A stretch of DNA of 64,000 bases, from positions 1,582 through 65,581 of the forward strand of contig NW_001799005.1 in assembly GCF_000165425.1 (NCBI RefSeq). Direction: 5' to 3'. The notes under the pieces are model-generated. The model saw only the letters and a program-made list of their open reading frames with translations, was not told where the DNA came from and did no database searches. The stretch is from Paramecium tetraurelia. Lineage: Eukaryota; Ciliophora; Oligohymenophorea; Peniculida; Parameciidae. Positions 37,090-49,566 of this stretch are shown piece by piece; position 1 is the stretch's first letter, and every line of letters begins with the position of its first letter. The position numbers and the translations under genes are program-made.

Positions 37090-38444
37090 ATGTTTGGATA
37101 GGTGGTGCATAAATTCCAAAGAAACCAAAATCATCTGCTAAGCAAATACCTCAGGGCTGGAAATAGGTAAATTAATAAATGGGATGTGTAGGTCCAATCC
37201 ATTCGAGAATACCTTGACCATCCTCGAAGACCCTGCTCATCATAGAAAGCTATATCTTATCGGGTCAACACACGCCTCCACTATGTTGGCCTACAGAACC
37301 TAGAAATTGATTAATGAAGTCAAGCCTGATAGTGTCTATGTGCAAACCAACCAAGAGTGGTGGAATATTGTTAAAAATATCGAGGGAGTCACATCTCAAT
37401 CCGAATTGAATGCCTACAATGATGTATTAAGAGGGGCTTATAAATGGCAATTGGAGTCTGGAGTCAGGAATTTCAGAAACTCAGTCTTCTGGGCACGACT
37501 CTACTCTTGGTTGGGTTTAATGTAATTTTTGAAAGGTAAATAATATCTATTGATATTTAATTTCAGCATTCAACAGTGATTTCCATCCATTCATTCCAGG
37601 CTTAGAAGTGAAGTATGCCATCGAACAGGCTCGTGCTCAAGGTGCCAATGTCGTCTTCGGTGGCTTGGCAATCACCAACGATGACCTCTTGTCATTGAAA
37701 GTACTCCTCCCCATATATATATGCCCTCTAGACTGAACCAAGATTTGACCCCCTCAGTGTTTCATTGAACTTCCTCAAACTCCTCAGTCAAACTAGATGG
37801 AGAAGAGAGCGATAGGATTTGGCCTTTCAATTGGCAGTCCTTGGAGGAGAGCAATTCGCTGAATCAGTCGACAAATACAGAGCCTCTTGGTTTGTTAAGC
37901 TTTTCGAGAAGTTGAGTCCTCATTAGAAGAAAATCTTGGTGGACAGAAAGGACATTGAGATTTTTGAAACTCTTTACAAACACACTCCAGGAAAGACCAT
38001 CGTGGCAGTTGTTAATCAATGGCACACAATGGGAATTGAGGCTCATTGGAGACACACTACTAAGACTTAGATCGACACTGAACCCATCAATCCCATTGGA
38101 GATTTGGATTTGGAAGCACTCAACGAGGATTTGGTGGTCAACGACTTCTTGAGACAATTCACTTCGAGAATTACTAAAAGTGAGCCTGCTTCCACCAGAG
38201 CCTACATCACTTAGTATTATAAGGATGTGTTCGAATATGAAAGATGTAAGAATCGAGTTGTTAATTGTTTTTTATAGTCAGACATGTTGAATTCGATGGT
38301 CACAGTGATCCTCATCAATTCCATGGAGGCAGTCCATTTGAAGGGGGCTATAAACACCATCATCCACAATTACCGGCTGATGTCAGAAAGTAAATCGAAG
38401 AAAATTGGAAGAAATAATACGCCCATCATCACGAACACCATTGA
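37090..38444 (+). CDS. TraB/PrgY/GumN-family protein
   Basis: Start MFGQVVHKFQRNQNH at 37,090, TGA at 38,442-38,444. Four introns solved by frame: 37,167-37,191 (25 nt), 37,536-37,566 (31), 37,701-37,731 (31) and 38,246-38,277 (32). The protein (about 410 residues) shows the family's opening motif KLYLIGSTHASTM followed by VKPDSVYVQ, and the late motif TIVAVVNQWHTMGIEAHW. The N-terminal basic stretch could be a mitochondrial presequence; eukaryotic TraB-domain proteins are known on mitochondria. The tail is His-rich (GGYKHHHPQ..., HHEHH), which could bind metal. Family biochemistry is metal-dependent protease-like in some members; the activity here is unproven. Confidence 0.85.
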
Positions 38445-38584
38445 AATATTATTCATAAATAACATAAAAACAATATTTTGGTTATGAGGTGCAATGTCGC
38501 CCAGTTATAATTCAAATTTCAATTTGACAGTTCAGCAATTGAAAAACGGAATAATTTGTTCGTTTTTGTGTAATATTTAATTAA

Positions 38585-39693
38585 ATGAAAACCATTTTTG
38601 TTTTGGTATTAGTGATTGCTCTTGCAACCAGTTTGAAATCCACTTTCAGACAAACACCCTAAAAATTGTAAGCAGAATTACAAAAATCAAATTATGGAAA
38701 GGCTCTCTTGCATTTGCTTGAATTACATTCAATGGCTGGAGGAGCTGTAAGTGAGTTGATTGATGCCATTGAGTAATTGGATGACGATTTGATTGATGGA
38801 CTCCAATTATTGGAATTCAATTTCCAACAAAGAACAAATCAACACAATGCTTTGGTCGTCTAATTGAATTAACAAATGAATGATGCCCAAATTGATATCA
38901 GCAGATCAGAAGATGTCATCGAAAATCTCTTGATCCCAAGAAGAGAGTAATTGGAAAACAGAATCGCAAATCTCGAGGAAAACCAAGAAATAAACAGAAA
39001 AAATTACGACGAAGAGGTCTTGATCAGAGAACAGGAACACGAAGCATTCGAGGCTCAGATCGCTGAATTAACTGATGCAACAGCTGCAGTTGACGATGCC
39101 CTTGCTCTCTTACAAACTTTGAGCAATCCCTCATTGGCTTAAGTCAAGAAATTCTAAAACTCACTCAAGAAAATCGAACAAAGTATCAAACCAAGATCAA
39201 AAATGGCTCCCTTTTTGAAGGCTCTTCTTACATTGGCATCCAATCAAAACTTCTCAGATCAAGGAATCATTTCTTAAATCGTTGATGCTTTGAATGAATT
39301 CAGAAATGCCATCGTCGATAGCATCAATGACCAAACACTCGCCGAAGCCAATGCAGTTGAAGAATATGAAGAGAGACTTGCCTAATTAGATCACGAACAT
39401 ATTGAATTCCAAAGATAAATCAATGCTGTCAATGTTGATTTGACTGCCACCAACAGTAAGTCATTTTCTCTACTATTTCCATAGACAAGATTGATGATGT
39501 CACTGAGTTCCTTAACCAAAGAGTCGCTGATTTGAAACAATTCTCAGCTGAATTACAATTGGAAAACGATAACTATGCTGATGAAACTCAAATCTACAAC
39601 GACACCAAGAACGAGTTCACTAGAGAACAATAAATCACTGAATAAGCTTTGGCTTTGGTCCAATCAGTCGATTTCAGCCATATTCAAGTTTGA
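38585..39693 (+). CDS. Trichocyst matrix protein (TMP) precursor
   Basis: Start MKTIFVLVLVIALATSLKS at 38,585 (signal peptide), TGA at 39,691-39,693, one 29-nt intron at 39,456-39,484. About 360 residues, almost wholly coiled coil, acidic and Gln/Asn-rich, in two related halves: LLELHSMAGGAVSELIDAI...QLEEN and FLKALLTLAS...DFSHIQ. This is the architecture of Paramecium TMP precursors, which are cleaved to two mature polypeptides that crystallise in trichocysts, the defensive secretory granules. The probable pro-peptide precedes the first helical half. Codon use is GC-richer with CAA glutamine favoured, consistent with strong expression. Confidence 0.9.
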
Positions 39694-39761
39694 GTATTAA
39701 TAATAATCGACCCACATAAAAATTAAACATTTAATTTTATTTATCAAAAACTAATCAAATA

Positions 39762-40227
39762 ATGGAACAATTCAAAATTTAAGACATCTTATCCTGCAAA
39801 GATCTTAGAAAATAATAGTACTCTTACAATTCTTGCTTTGATGATAGTTAATTGATTTTAGGCAAAGAAGTTACTCACAAAATTATACTATGAATAAGGA
39901 CAGAAGAGTATAGTTTGTATCAATTTTCGTTTATAACTACTTAAAAGGAGTCAAATAGAATTAATAAAATACACTTCGAATCATACTTAATAGATTTCTA
40001 GAATTTTGATTGATGTGAAAATTAAATATATTTCAATACATAATCCATCTTATTAAAAAACAAGTTCAAAATTCTTTGAGTACAAATATAAAATAAGAAC
40101 TGTTGCCTCCATAAGTTAAAAAGTTAATACATACTTTGAAATTGATGATTTGGAGGTTAGAATATATTAATATCCCTAAAAACATTAAAATTATTTGGAA
40201 CTCCAACATAGAAATTTCGATTTATGA
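39762..40227 (+). CDS. Hypothetical small protein, exon structure unsolved
   Basis: Starts MEQFKIQDILSCKDLRKQQ at 39,762. The first exon reads to about 39,890; a second coding-like segment in another frame (RILIDVKIKYISIHNPSY, FFEYKYKIRTVASISQK) continues to a TGA at 40,225-40,227. Several GT-AG segments of 29-31 nt could join them, but at least two alternatives give shorter products ending near 40,000-40,030. No family recognised. Convergent with the SulP gene. Confidence 0.38.
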
Positions 40228-40317
40228 ATTTTTAGAAGTAATTGAAACCAACCATCTCTCTCCTCTATATATATTTAATGGTATTAATCAAATGTAAAAT
40301 AGTTACAAAATCATATA

Positions 40318-42295
40318 TCATTAACCCAATAGTTTAAAATGTTGTCTATGTTTTTTATAGAAATTATTCATGTATTCATTGTATCTCATTTCATCAATCA
40401 TGCCCTAATTCAATCCTGTCAACAGTACTTCTCTTTATGAACCTATACATTATGATGAATGAGTACTGATAAGTGCTTAGATCATTAAGCTTAATTTGTC
40501 GATTGCTTCATCATCAAACACACTCACATATCGAAAACTAAGCACAATAAAATCTCTTTCTGGCAGTTATTTGATTTAAGCTATGTGATTCTAATTACTA
40601 TGAATGATGAAAATACCTTGACATTGATGTAATTGATGGCTCCATTGAAGCGATAGATGGCAAAAGACCCTTTGAATTGATTGGTGTCAGGGAAATCATC
40701 TTCAAGTCCTAGAGTGTCATCTCTCAATTGCATATCAGTTCCATCCTGTTACCTGACACAACTTCGTTTGATTAATGAGTTTTTCTTGAAAAATAGAATT
40801 GGAATATTTACTTGTATTTCATCAGAACTGACTATAACTTCAGAAGCGGCTGCACTCATTTTTTCAGCAAACTACAACATAGCATACATGCTTCCTATCA
40901 TAGTGCTTTCAATAGCTCCATAATATACACAAATGATTGATATTGTAATTTGTTTAACTAAAATTAATCTCCTTTTGGTTCTCCACAGCATTTTCCAAAT
41001 AGGGCCAAGTCGGACACATGTAGGCTGAGTACAATAGGATACCACTCACAAAATACAGTGGAATTTAGAGAAAGTATCGACTGAATAGTCCATAGAATAG
41101 AATGACAGAGAGTCCATTCAGAATAGACGACCATCTATTCATATTCCTGACTCTGATATTCAAGATGATTAATCTGATAGATGCACAACATGGGATACTA
41201 TTGAAGATGCCTGCACAAATATTGGTTAAAGACACGCATAGAATCTCTTTGTCGTGATCGCATTTGACTCCCGTGAAGTATTCAGCCCCTTTTGCACACA
41301 ACAAATTCTGTATGGTGATGTAGAATGTCATTTTAATGGCGTACACAAACAGAAATATGAGTGTCCACATGTCTGGCTAGAAATGAGGACCACCACTTTC
41401 AATGAAAGACAGTTTTAAACTTACATCTCCGTAAACATTCTTTAAACACTTTTCTGTTGGGAAGAGTATGCCAACCATCAAGCCAGTCAGACAGACTAAC
41501 ACAATCAAAGGCAAGTCCTTGTTGATCTTCCAGCCGAAATAGAGTAGAAGGAATATGAAGATTGATGCTCCGAAATAATATAGATCTCCTCTTCTGAAGA
41601 ATTCTACTTTATCTGGGTTATTATACCTTGATACATCTCAAATCTATCGTGGTATACTTAGAATCCTCTGTTGGAATGCATGTCACTCAATCCAAACGCA
41701 TAATCAATGTAGCCATTTGCAATTAGAAATAGTAATCCCAGATAGTAGCCCTCGATTACGTAATTTGGCATGAAATCGATCAGATGATGCCACTTCATAT
41801 GACTCAGGATGTAGATTTACAATCCAATCATGATGGTCACCCAGGGAACTGCTTCATATCCATATTTTTATACTATTTAATAATTGAATCCCGCGGCCAC
41901 CCAAGTAGGTGCATAGATCGAATGATTGCCTTTGGGAATAGGATGATTATGATACTTCCACTAAAGAACCCGTTGATCAGCCCTCCAATCAAAGCGGAGG
42001 TGTAGGCAGCTGAGGGATTGCCTCCAGTGTTGTTGCCAGCATTCAATATGAAGGGCATATTCATCATAGCCTACGTCATGCCACTCTTCCAGTTCTCTCT
42101 AATGAAGAAGAGTGCAGTATTAACATTATGGACAGACAGATGGCTGATTCTGGAAAATGCATTTTTTATGGACAATTTGGTTTGATTGGTCGATCCCTTG
42201 ACCAAACTATCGTGTGGATTGGACAGTTTCTATTCGATTCCATCCAATGCTGGCAATTCCTACTCCATTAATGGAATTTTGTGATCTGCATTCAT
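40318..42295 (-). CDS. SulP/SLC26-type anion transporter with STAS domain
   Basis: Start MNADHKIPLMEQELPALDG at 42,295, TGA at 40,318-40,320, about 620 residues. Introns solved by frame: 41,930-41,955 (26 nt), 41,607-41,626 (20), 40,906-40,930 (25) and 40,591-40,616 (26). Membrane part: NPSAAYTSALIGGLINGFF-SGSN, then VPWVTIMIGLQIYIL, LPLIVLVCLTGLMVGILF and LTNICAGIFNSIPCCASIRL, the last matching the SulP 'GxxxGxIPVxGxxxR' region in degenerate form. C-terminal STAS domain: SFAIYRFNGAINYINVK followed by DFIVLSFRYVSVFDDEAI. Family members exchange sulfate, chloride, bicarbonate or other anions; substrate is not predictable. It is transcribed divergently from the prominin-like gene. Confidence 0.85.
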
Positions 42296-42380
42296 ATATT
42301 ATAAATTAATAATCGGATCAATCGCATTATGCTATATTTAACAATAATAATTTAATTTAAATTATACATTATATACATTA
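42296..42380. promoter_or_regulatory. Short bidirectional promoter region
   Basis: Only 85 bp separate the start codons of the SulP gene (minus) and the prominin-like gene (plus). The spacer is nearly pure A/T. It must hold both promoters if both starts are right; no element was recognised. Confidence 0.4.
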
Positions 42381-44876
42381 ATGCTACGACCTTATCCAAT
42401 TGTTCTTGTTCTCCTATTGAGCTCGGCATTATCCGATGATACCAGCAATGGTGACATTCTCGAATTCACAGCCACTCGATATCAACTATGCTTAGACATT
42501 GAGAATTGTAAAAACTGATCATCATCATCATCTAGTTGATATCACAAATTCAGAAAGATAATCTGTCTTAGATTCCATATATTCAGATCGAAAGGAAGAA
42601 CTCTCAAGTCAAATAGAAAAATGGATTAATAACAGCTACGTAATATCTTCCGATGAATATTTTATCGATCTCTAATATTACACTCTTCCCTGGTTGATCC
42701 TCGCTATTGCAACTATATTTTTATCAATCATATACCTTTGGATAACCATATTGCCAAGGTAAAATGGTTGAAGTATCTCATAGTTCTATGATGAATTGGC
42801 TAAAGTCACATGGAGAGGACGAATTCATTTTGAATGCCAAGCGATTTCATAATTTTGGGATTGTCACCATTGTTGTACTAAATTTCATCCTCATAATAGT
42901 GTCCATCATCGCATTGGTAATCATCATTCGTATTTTTAGGTGTACTCAAACAAGGCACTCAATGGACTGGATTATTCAAGTTGCTACATGGCTTCATCCT
43001 TCGACGATTTGCTTGGAAGAAAGGATGAAGTCTTCACTGGATACAGTATCTTGTAAGCTGATTTCAATTCATTGACAACTACCTTCGCTGATTTTCAAAC
43101 TGAATTGAAAAAACTCTATCAAAGTCGAGTGTCCCTCACTCTACAATCGCAATAGCAAGATGTCATAGAATTTAACGATTAGTACATTTCGATATCATCA
43201 TAGACTGAAGAGAAACGAGCCCAATTCTCCTCTCCCTATTTTGATATCCTCGAATGGAACCAATACCGTAGCGGCTAAGGAATCCTATTTCTCGAAAATG
43301 AAAATCGTATCCACATTGAATTATCCTCATAGATCGATTACATGCTATCCACAAAGGAAGATGACGAATACCTCACCTATCTTAAGTACTATGACCTAAT
43401 CAAGCAGGAGGAAAACAGAATGCAATTGGCAAGCCAAGTGGACGAGGTCAAGGAATATTATGGGAATATCTTTTAGAGATTTGGGTCTTTGGAGACTTCA
43501 TCATTAGCTCTTAGAGATTCCAAACTCGCACTCCTATTCACTAAAGCCTAATAATAACTATCATACATCGATAACTCTCTGCTTAACTATGCTACACTAT
43601 TCACTGATTTCCATCAAACTCTAGGTGATGATATTAATAAATACGTTGATTCGATTATTGGCTTATTAATAGTGTTAATCATATTCGCTTTCATTCAAAT
43701 CATTTTATGGTTGGGCCATTTGATTAACAAAAATCTCAAGATTAAAAGAGTCATCGATATCCTCTGGTTTTTGTGCAATCTCATACTGATTGGAATTTTA
43801 ATTGTTAATATCTTCTTGCAATCCAACTCCTATTTATCCAAGGAATTATGCATCTACTTTGATGGCCTCATTAACAATGTAGAATTCTACTCACACCAAT
43901 AGATCATTGAATTTTCAGAAGCCAAAACTGCCCTCCATTCCTGTCTGTATGGCGATGGGAATATCTATAATCAATTAAACCTCAATTCCAGATTCAAGGA
44001 CATCAGGACCTACATTAATAGCGAGAATGGACTTTTAGAAGAAATACAGCGACTCAATTCAAATCAAGCCCTCTACCTCCAGAAACTGAACAATAACTCC
44101 CTGACCATCACTTCAATTCTAGATGGCACCTTCATTGACTTAAACCAAGATGAGAGCGATGGCTTGAATAAGATCATACAAGAGTTTAACTCCCACAAAG
44201 ATAAGGAGAATTGTGCAGAACTCTAATCCTCATTATGTACTGATGGAACCTACCCAAAAAGGAATGGAAACTTCAACGATTCTCAAATGTGTTGGCATCC
44301 CTCATACCTGATCACTAAATACACTTCATCATGCTTGGATCAGCAGGATCTATTTTACAAACTAAAATTGCATTTCCAATCTCAGGCTCAAGGATGGATT
44401 AGAACCTAATTGTTGGAATCTTAATTTGTATCTTAAAATTTAGATCTAAATTTAAAATTAAATCAATACATCAAAAACCATACCACTTTTATTGAGTTGG
44501 AACAAAAGACCCTGTCCAATTTATACAGTCTACTTAAGGGGGCCAATTGCACATTCATGAAGGTAATTGTATCATCACTTCAATGTAGGATGACTTGAAT
44601 AAGATGTTAGATGGCATGTGTGTGGTCTACTCATACTATCTTAATAAAGTGTCAGTCCTAACTATAGTTATCGCCTCCTTGCTCTTCCTTTCAGTTTTAT
44701 TTAATTGCTTCACTTCAATCAAGATTTCATAGATGGAAACGTACGAAGAATATGCTTCCACAAAGGTGATCAACTTTGCAGGATCCAGCATGTTCAGAGC
44801 ATCAATTGAAATTAATTAAATAATGTAAAATGAAAGCCCAATGCACATTACTAGCACATAATTGGAATTCAAATGA
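42381..44876 (+). CDS. Prominin-like five-span membrane protein
   Basis: Start MLRPYPIVLVLLLSSALSDD at 42,381 (signal peptide), TGA at 44,874-44,876, about 790 residues. Four introns: 42,508-42,535 (28 nt), 42,759-42,783 (25), 42,917-42,939 (23), 44,563-44,588 (26). Five membrane spans: LPWLILAIATIFLSIIYLW; FGIVTIVVLNFILIIVSII; IIGLLIVLIIFAFIQIILW; WFLCNLILIGILIVNIFL; and VSVLTIVIASLLFLSVLF. Large loops of about 240 and 230 residues lie between spans 2-3 and 4-5, the second with paired cysteines (LCTDGTYPKR...DSQMCWHP). This topology and spacing match prominins, which sit in plasma-membrane protrusions and cilia and bind sterols. Assignment is by topology rather than strong motif identity. 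Its 3' end overlaps the convergent coiled-coil gene. Confidence 0.72.
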
Positions 44877-45790
44877 AACAATTCAAAACTTAAAATTATT
44901 CTGTATTTTATCCTAAATTTTATTCAAGCATCAAAATTTGTCTCTCGATCTCCTGGTTTTCTTCCTAAATTCTCTTGCTGTCATTCAATAACTTTGCGAA
45001 CTAGTAAACATGCCATAACAATCAATACATGTTGGGTTGTTCTTTATTGCAGTTGATCCTTCAGGTGCTAATTCTTTTCCAGAAACTCGCTAATTCTTTG
45101 ATTAAAAATATCGTGGTTTTATGATTAATCATATGAAACGTGATTGATCATTTATATGCTTGCATGTTGCAGGTTCTCGTGTGGCAACATTTATCGTATT
45201 TTTGCCTAAGCCTTCAAGAATTTCTCAATAGACTTTTCATACTCCTTAATCTATTAAAGATACTCCAATTTCTTTATGTGGTACGGCAAATCCTTTTGAG
45301 TGGGTTGACAATACTTTTCCTTCAGTTATCTCTCCTTCTTAAGAAAGGCAGTCATCATAGCTTGCATCTTTTCACAGTAAAAAATTAGTTCTTTATACTA
45401 GGAATAGTGTTCCTTAAATTTCACAATCTCTTCATTGAAATACTGCTCGTATAAAGCCAGATAAATCTCATTTTGATCGCAATCAGGAACCACAAGGTCT
45501 TGGATGACTAATGGATAATCGGGCAATTTCTCCCATGATTCCTTGGGTTCATAGATGTGTTGATTTAGTTCTGGTATTATTTTCTATGCATCGTTCCCTT
45601 GAGGCACTTCCTAAATTTACATCTATTTTACTGCGTTTGAATTCTCATTTGGCAACTCTATTGAAATCTGTGGCACTACTTATACTGTATTCTGTGAGTC
45701 TGGCAATTCTATTTTCGGTTATTTCTATTGCTTCTCCTGTTATTACTACTTGATTCGATTAACATTGTTTGGATCGAAGTGAAATCTCAT
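44869..45790 (-). CDS. Coiled-coil protein, unassigned
   Basis: Start MRFHFDPNNVNRIKQQQQEK at 45,790, TGA at 44,869-44,871, about 297 residues, with a 28-nt intron at 45,001-45,028. A Gln/Pro-rich N-terminus (residues 10-75) is followed by SWEKLPDYPLVIQDLVVP and then a long coiled coil to the end (KERQLKEKYCQPTQKD, RIQEENQEIERQILMLEQNL). No catalytic motif; likely a structural or cytoskeletal protein. The stop codon lies inside the last codons of the oppositely oriented prominin-like gene. Confidence 0.72.
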
Positions 45791-45853
45791 CCCTTTTATT
45801 TTAAATTTATAATTGCAGTATTAACGATATATTGAAGTATTAATTATATAATT

Positions 45854-48800
45854 TCATTGCATAATGGAGTGTCTAATCTACAGGAGTTGGAGTTCTAAAC
45901 TTAATTGGTTGGATTTATTCTTTCTATTCTAACAATTGCAAATTTGAATCAGTAGTTTGATTGCCTCCATTAAGAGATCTGTTTATGAATATTCAAATTA
46001 TTACAAAATATTGATAGCAGCCTCAACTTTCTATGCTGCCTACTCATTTTGCTATTGATTTTAGAGCAATTAGCCTAAAAGCAGTAGAATATTTGCATAT
46101 TTGATTGACTGATATTGATTGCATTTCTCAAAAATCGAAACAGCTTTGTTGTAATTGATGGATGCATTGCTGCAGTCCTTTCTAGAAAAGTACAATTGAC
46201 CAATGTCTGAGTAGATATCAGCGATGCATTAATGACTCTAAAATAAACGAATAGCACACTGTAAGGCACTTTCATATAGATTCAAAGCTTCATTGAAATA
46301 ACCGCTTTCCATTAGATAATGTCCAAAAATGGAGTAGATTATAAAATAATAAGGGTGAGAGGATCCGAAGTAGGAATCAAGGATTTAGAGTATTTATTCA
46401 AAGTATTACAGTGCAGTATCTAGATTGTCCATGCTCATTTGAATGATTTGCAGAAGAGGCTTGATTTGACTTGGGTGGCCAGGCTTAGTGAAACATAGAG
46501 CCTTATTAGCATTCTCACAACTCTCCTCGCATAATAGGTAGGAAAACACATCATCCCCTTCTTTTCGTAGTAGACACAACTCCAAAGACCACTTAAGAGA
46601 TTGAAATAATTATTCTTGATTCATAATGTTTTTTCTCTTTGATTTTCGAGCTATTTTCGATGTGTTCAACAGATAAGCCTTCTATTAGACATTGAATTAA
46701 GGTTTCTCCTTCAAGGGAAAGGATTCCTTAAACATTCCATTGATTAAGGCAGGTGAAATAGCGAAGGATATATCACACTGTTATTACAGACTGTAGAGCA
46801 GCATTCCTTTGTATTGCATAGAAAATCGAGATGTTACATCAAGGTTATATGAATAATCATACCAAATCTATTTTTATATGATTTAAATCCAAAATATATC
46901 AGATTCTTTTCCAACACCCAGCAGGAGATTCAAAAAGTCAAGACAACTTTCATTTATCAAATTGGATGATAATTCCAATACAATTTTGATGTCCTATACT
47001 TCCTTAGTGTTTAATTCTTATATCATCGAAAACTCCAAAATGTTAGATTGATCACTCTGCAACTTTTAAGATAACTGATATTTCAGATTCTTCATTAGAT
47101 CGGCTGCATTATTTCTTAGCACCTTCTTACATACTCTGCTGATCATATCACAAATACAGAGATCCTTGATATGTTATAATGAACACATCTGACAAATTTT
47201 ACCAATATATTTAACATTGATACCAGATTGATGTAATTGTTCACTCAATTGAGTTGAATCAAGTGGTAAATATTCAAGAGATTCAAATTTACTTATCAGA
47301 TCATTTAATAGTTAATTTTGGAGGAAATTGGTTGCCTACTCTTAATTCATTATAATCTGCTTGAGTTTCAGAGAGTTTGATCTATTTCAAATATGCATCA
47401 GAATTTAAAGGTTTGTTCCAACTTCTTACAAATTCTGGTCTCAATCTGGAAGTGTTTTGCACATTCTCTTAGAGTATGACAGGCATCAAGTCTCCACATT
47501 TTAACAGATAATACAAGGAGAGATTCTGAGGAGGGAATTCATTGATATTCTATTCATTTTCAATCCATCTCAATTCAATGTAATCTTTTATTAATTTTGT
47601 GAACTTCTTAAAATAGACTCATCGGAATCACATTGCTGATCATCTCATCTTCAAAGAATTTATGTTATTTTAGATTTAATCTGATGCTAATTGAATTCAT
47701 ATATTGCTGGATGGCATTATTCGTAATAAATTAGCCATCTAATGTTGGACCATGAATTAAAGTAGAATCATCAATTGGAGGAACTGCCATAACAAAGGCT
47801 CTGACTCCTTTGTAGTCTACTATACATGACAATGGAACTCTTAAAGGGTAATTGGATTCCTCCTAAATTAAAAGTTCAATCTATTCAGCTAATAAGGATA
47901 GATAACGAAATTCTATCTTAGATATTATCAATATTTACCATTTCCCAAGGCCTTTAATTAAGACTCTTCATAAATTTAGATTTCCTATTTACCCTGTTAA
48001 GTGTGGATTTCTTGAGATTTCAATTGGCAAAATGATAATTTGATGAATAACCCATCATGACAATAGAAATCATCACCAAAATCAATAGTATTATCCTAAT
48101 GACTGTACATTATGTACTTGTCCTCATTCAAACAATCTGTAGGTTTTATGGTTTTCATTTAATTCGGCAAACATAATTCATCAATAATGGTTTAACACAC
48201 ATCCATAGCATGATCTCTCATTCTCCCAATAGATTCATGCAACACAAAACTATTTGTTATACATTCCTCAATAGTTTTTGGATCCTTCATATTAGCTAAC
48301 TCTATAGCTTATAAATAATTATAATTCCAAGCTGTCTTGATTCTATTCTTCACCATATTTTTTTTGGATTCTTCCTTATTCAACACTGTTTATTCCTATT
48401 TCTATTGTTCCTACAAGATCTTATTTTCTTCTTCTAATTATTGTTCTTTTTCCATTTTACTCTTCAGTTCTGACTAGTGAATCTCCTATTCTTTTTGCTA
48501 TTGTATATGTAGCTCCTCCTACCTTTGCTGTTCTTCAGACTTCTATTTATCAGCCTGTTAGGCTTCTTTCTATTAGATTTCCTTCTATTAATTCTCCTTT
48601 TCATTAGTATCTTGTTGTTATTAGATACTGTTCTTTTACTTTGCTGTCTCAGATTGTACCATAGAGGGCTACTAAGGTAATTACTGCTAAACTTAGCTCT
48701 GTTGTTGATCTTATTATGGGTATTTTTCAGGATGCTTAACTTTGTCAATTATCTGAGTAAACTCTTTCAAAATGTCAGGTTTGGAAAATGCTATTTCCCA

Positions 48801-49046
48801 TATAATGATTTCCTTCTTCTTCGTAATTACTATTGGTTATTGAGCAGCCATCAAATCTCTCCCATAACTGCTATTAACACTCATGTTTGTGCTCCTATTT
48901 TTCATTTTAGATGGGAATATTGCATCCTTTGCCATGAATGTTATTTCAATCGAATTCTACTTTTTTGCCTTTTCTGGTGGTCCTATGTATAAAATATTCT
49001 CTATTATCACGGATATCTTTGGTTACATCTTCTACAAGTCGTTCAT
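45854..49046 (-). CDS. CLU (clustered mitochondria)-family protein with TPR region
   Basis: Start MNDLQKMQPKISVIIEN at 49,046, TGA at 45,854-45,856, about 1,040 residues. After an N-terminal region and a Gln/Lys/Glu-rich charged linker (about residues 120-200), the CLU domain shows GVRAFVMAVPPIDDSTLIHG, LSLYYLLKCGDLMPVIL, SRLRPEFV and the diagnostic STQLSEQLHQSGINVKYIGK. The C-terminal third has helical TPR-like repeats (ALNLYESALQCAIRLFQS, ASINYNKAVSIFEKC). Introns of 26 nt (GTAAATATTG..., near 47,915-47,940) and 25 nt (GTGATTCCGA..., near 47,625-47,650) are clear. One further frame change near 47,300-47,420 is not explained by an obvious short intron. CLU proteins bind mRNAs for mitochondrial proteins and keep mitochondria dispersed. 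Confidence 0.82.
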
Positions 49047-49277
49047 CTCTATTTATCATATATCAATAGATTTACATTTTGGAACTTTGAAATAACTAAG
49101 CATACAATTTGATAGTTGAATGACTCTTTTATTCCAAAACATCTTTGAAGTTGATCTCTTTTCCACTTAGAAGATGTTCGATTGATCCTGCACTATAGGT
49201 TTGTTCTTGGGTTCAATTTACTAAGAGGATATCGAATTGTTCATAGTATTGAAATCAATAAATTATTATTATAGATA

Positions 49278-49566
49278 ATGAATTAGCATTTGTAGAAGTT
49301 GGAATAGATTCTCATTAAATTTAATGACAAGCACTAACTAGTAAATGAATATATGAATTCTTATAGTTAAGAAGAGGAATATATGTCGGATTTATTATTA
49401 ATGCAGGCTTATTCTACTCATAAGTAATTAATACTTCTTTCACAATTAGATGACTAAATTTGCCGCATTGAAAAGAATGCAAGAATATATGGTTGAAAAA
49501 ACCTAACAATTCGAAAGCAGATTGAGCTCTGAGCAAGAGCAAATTATCAAATCTCTTAAAGAGTGA
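49278..49566 (+). CDS. Small coiled-coil protein
   Basis: Starts MNQHLQKLEQILIKFNDKHQ at 49,278 and ends ...SRLSSEQEQIIKSLKE with TGA at 49,564-49,566. The two halves are in different frames; a 22-nt GT-AG segment (GTCGGATTTATTATTAATGCAG written as positions about 49,387-49,408) would connect them, though the join is not certain. About 85-90 residues, helical, charged, with heptads throughout. No family recognised. Divergent from the CLU gene (231 bp between starts). Confidence 0.5.

Noticed and set aside
41400-41430. A 29-nt GT-AG segment in the SulP gene (starts GTAAGTTTAA)
   Set aside because: Splicing it would shift the frame away from the clearly conserved membrane spans; the unspliced frame is continuous.
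48464-49095. Lys/Asn/Arg-rich minus frame and hydrophobic plus frames near 48.5-49.1 kb
   Set aside because: Both are other-frame readings of the N-terminal part of the CLU gene, whose frame is continuous from ATG 49,046.
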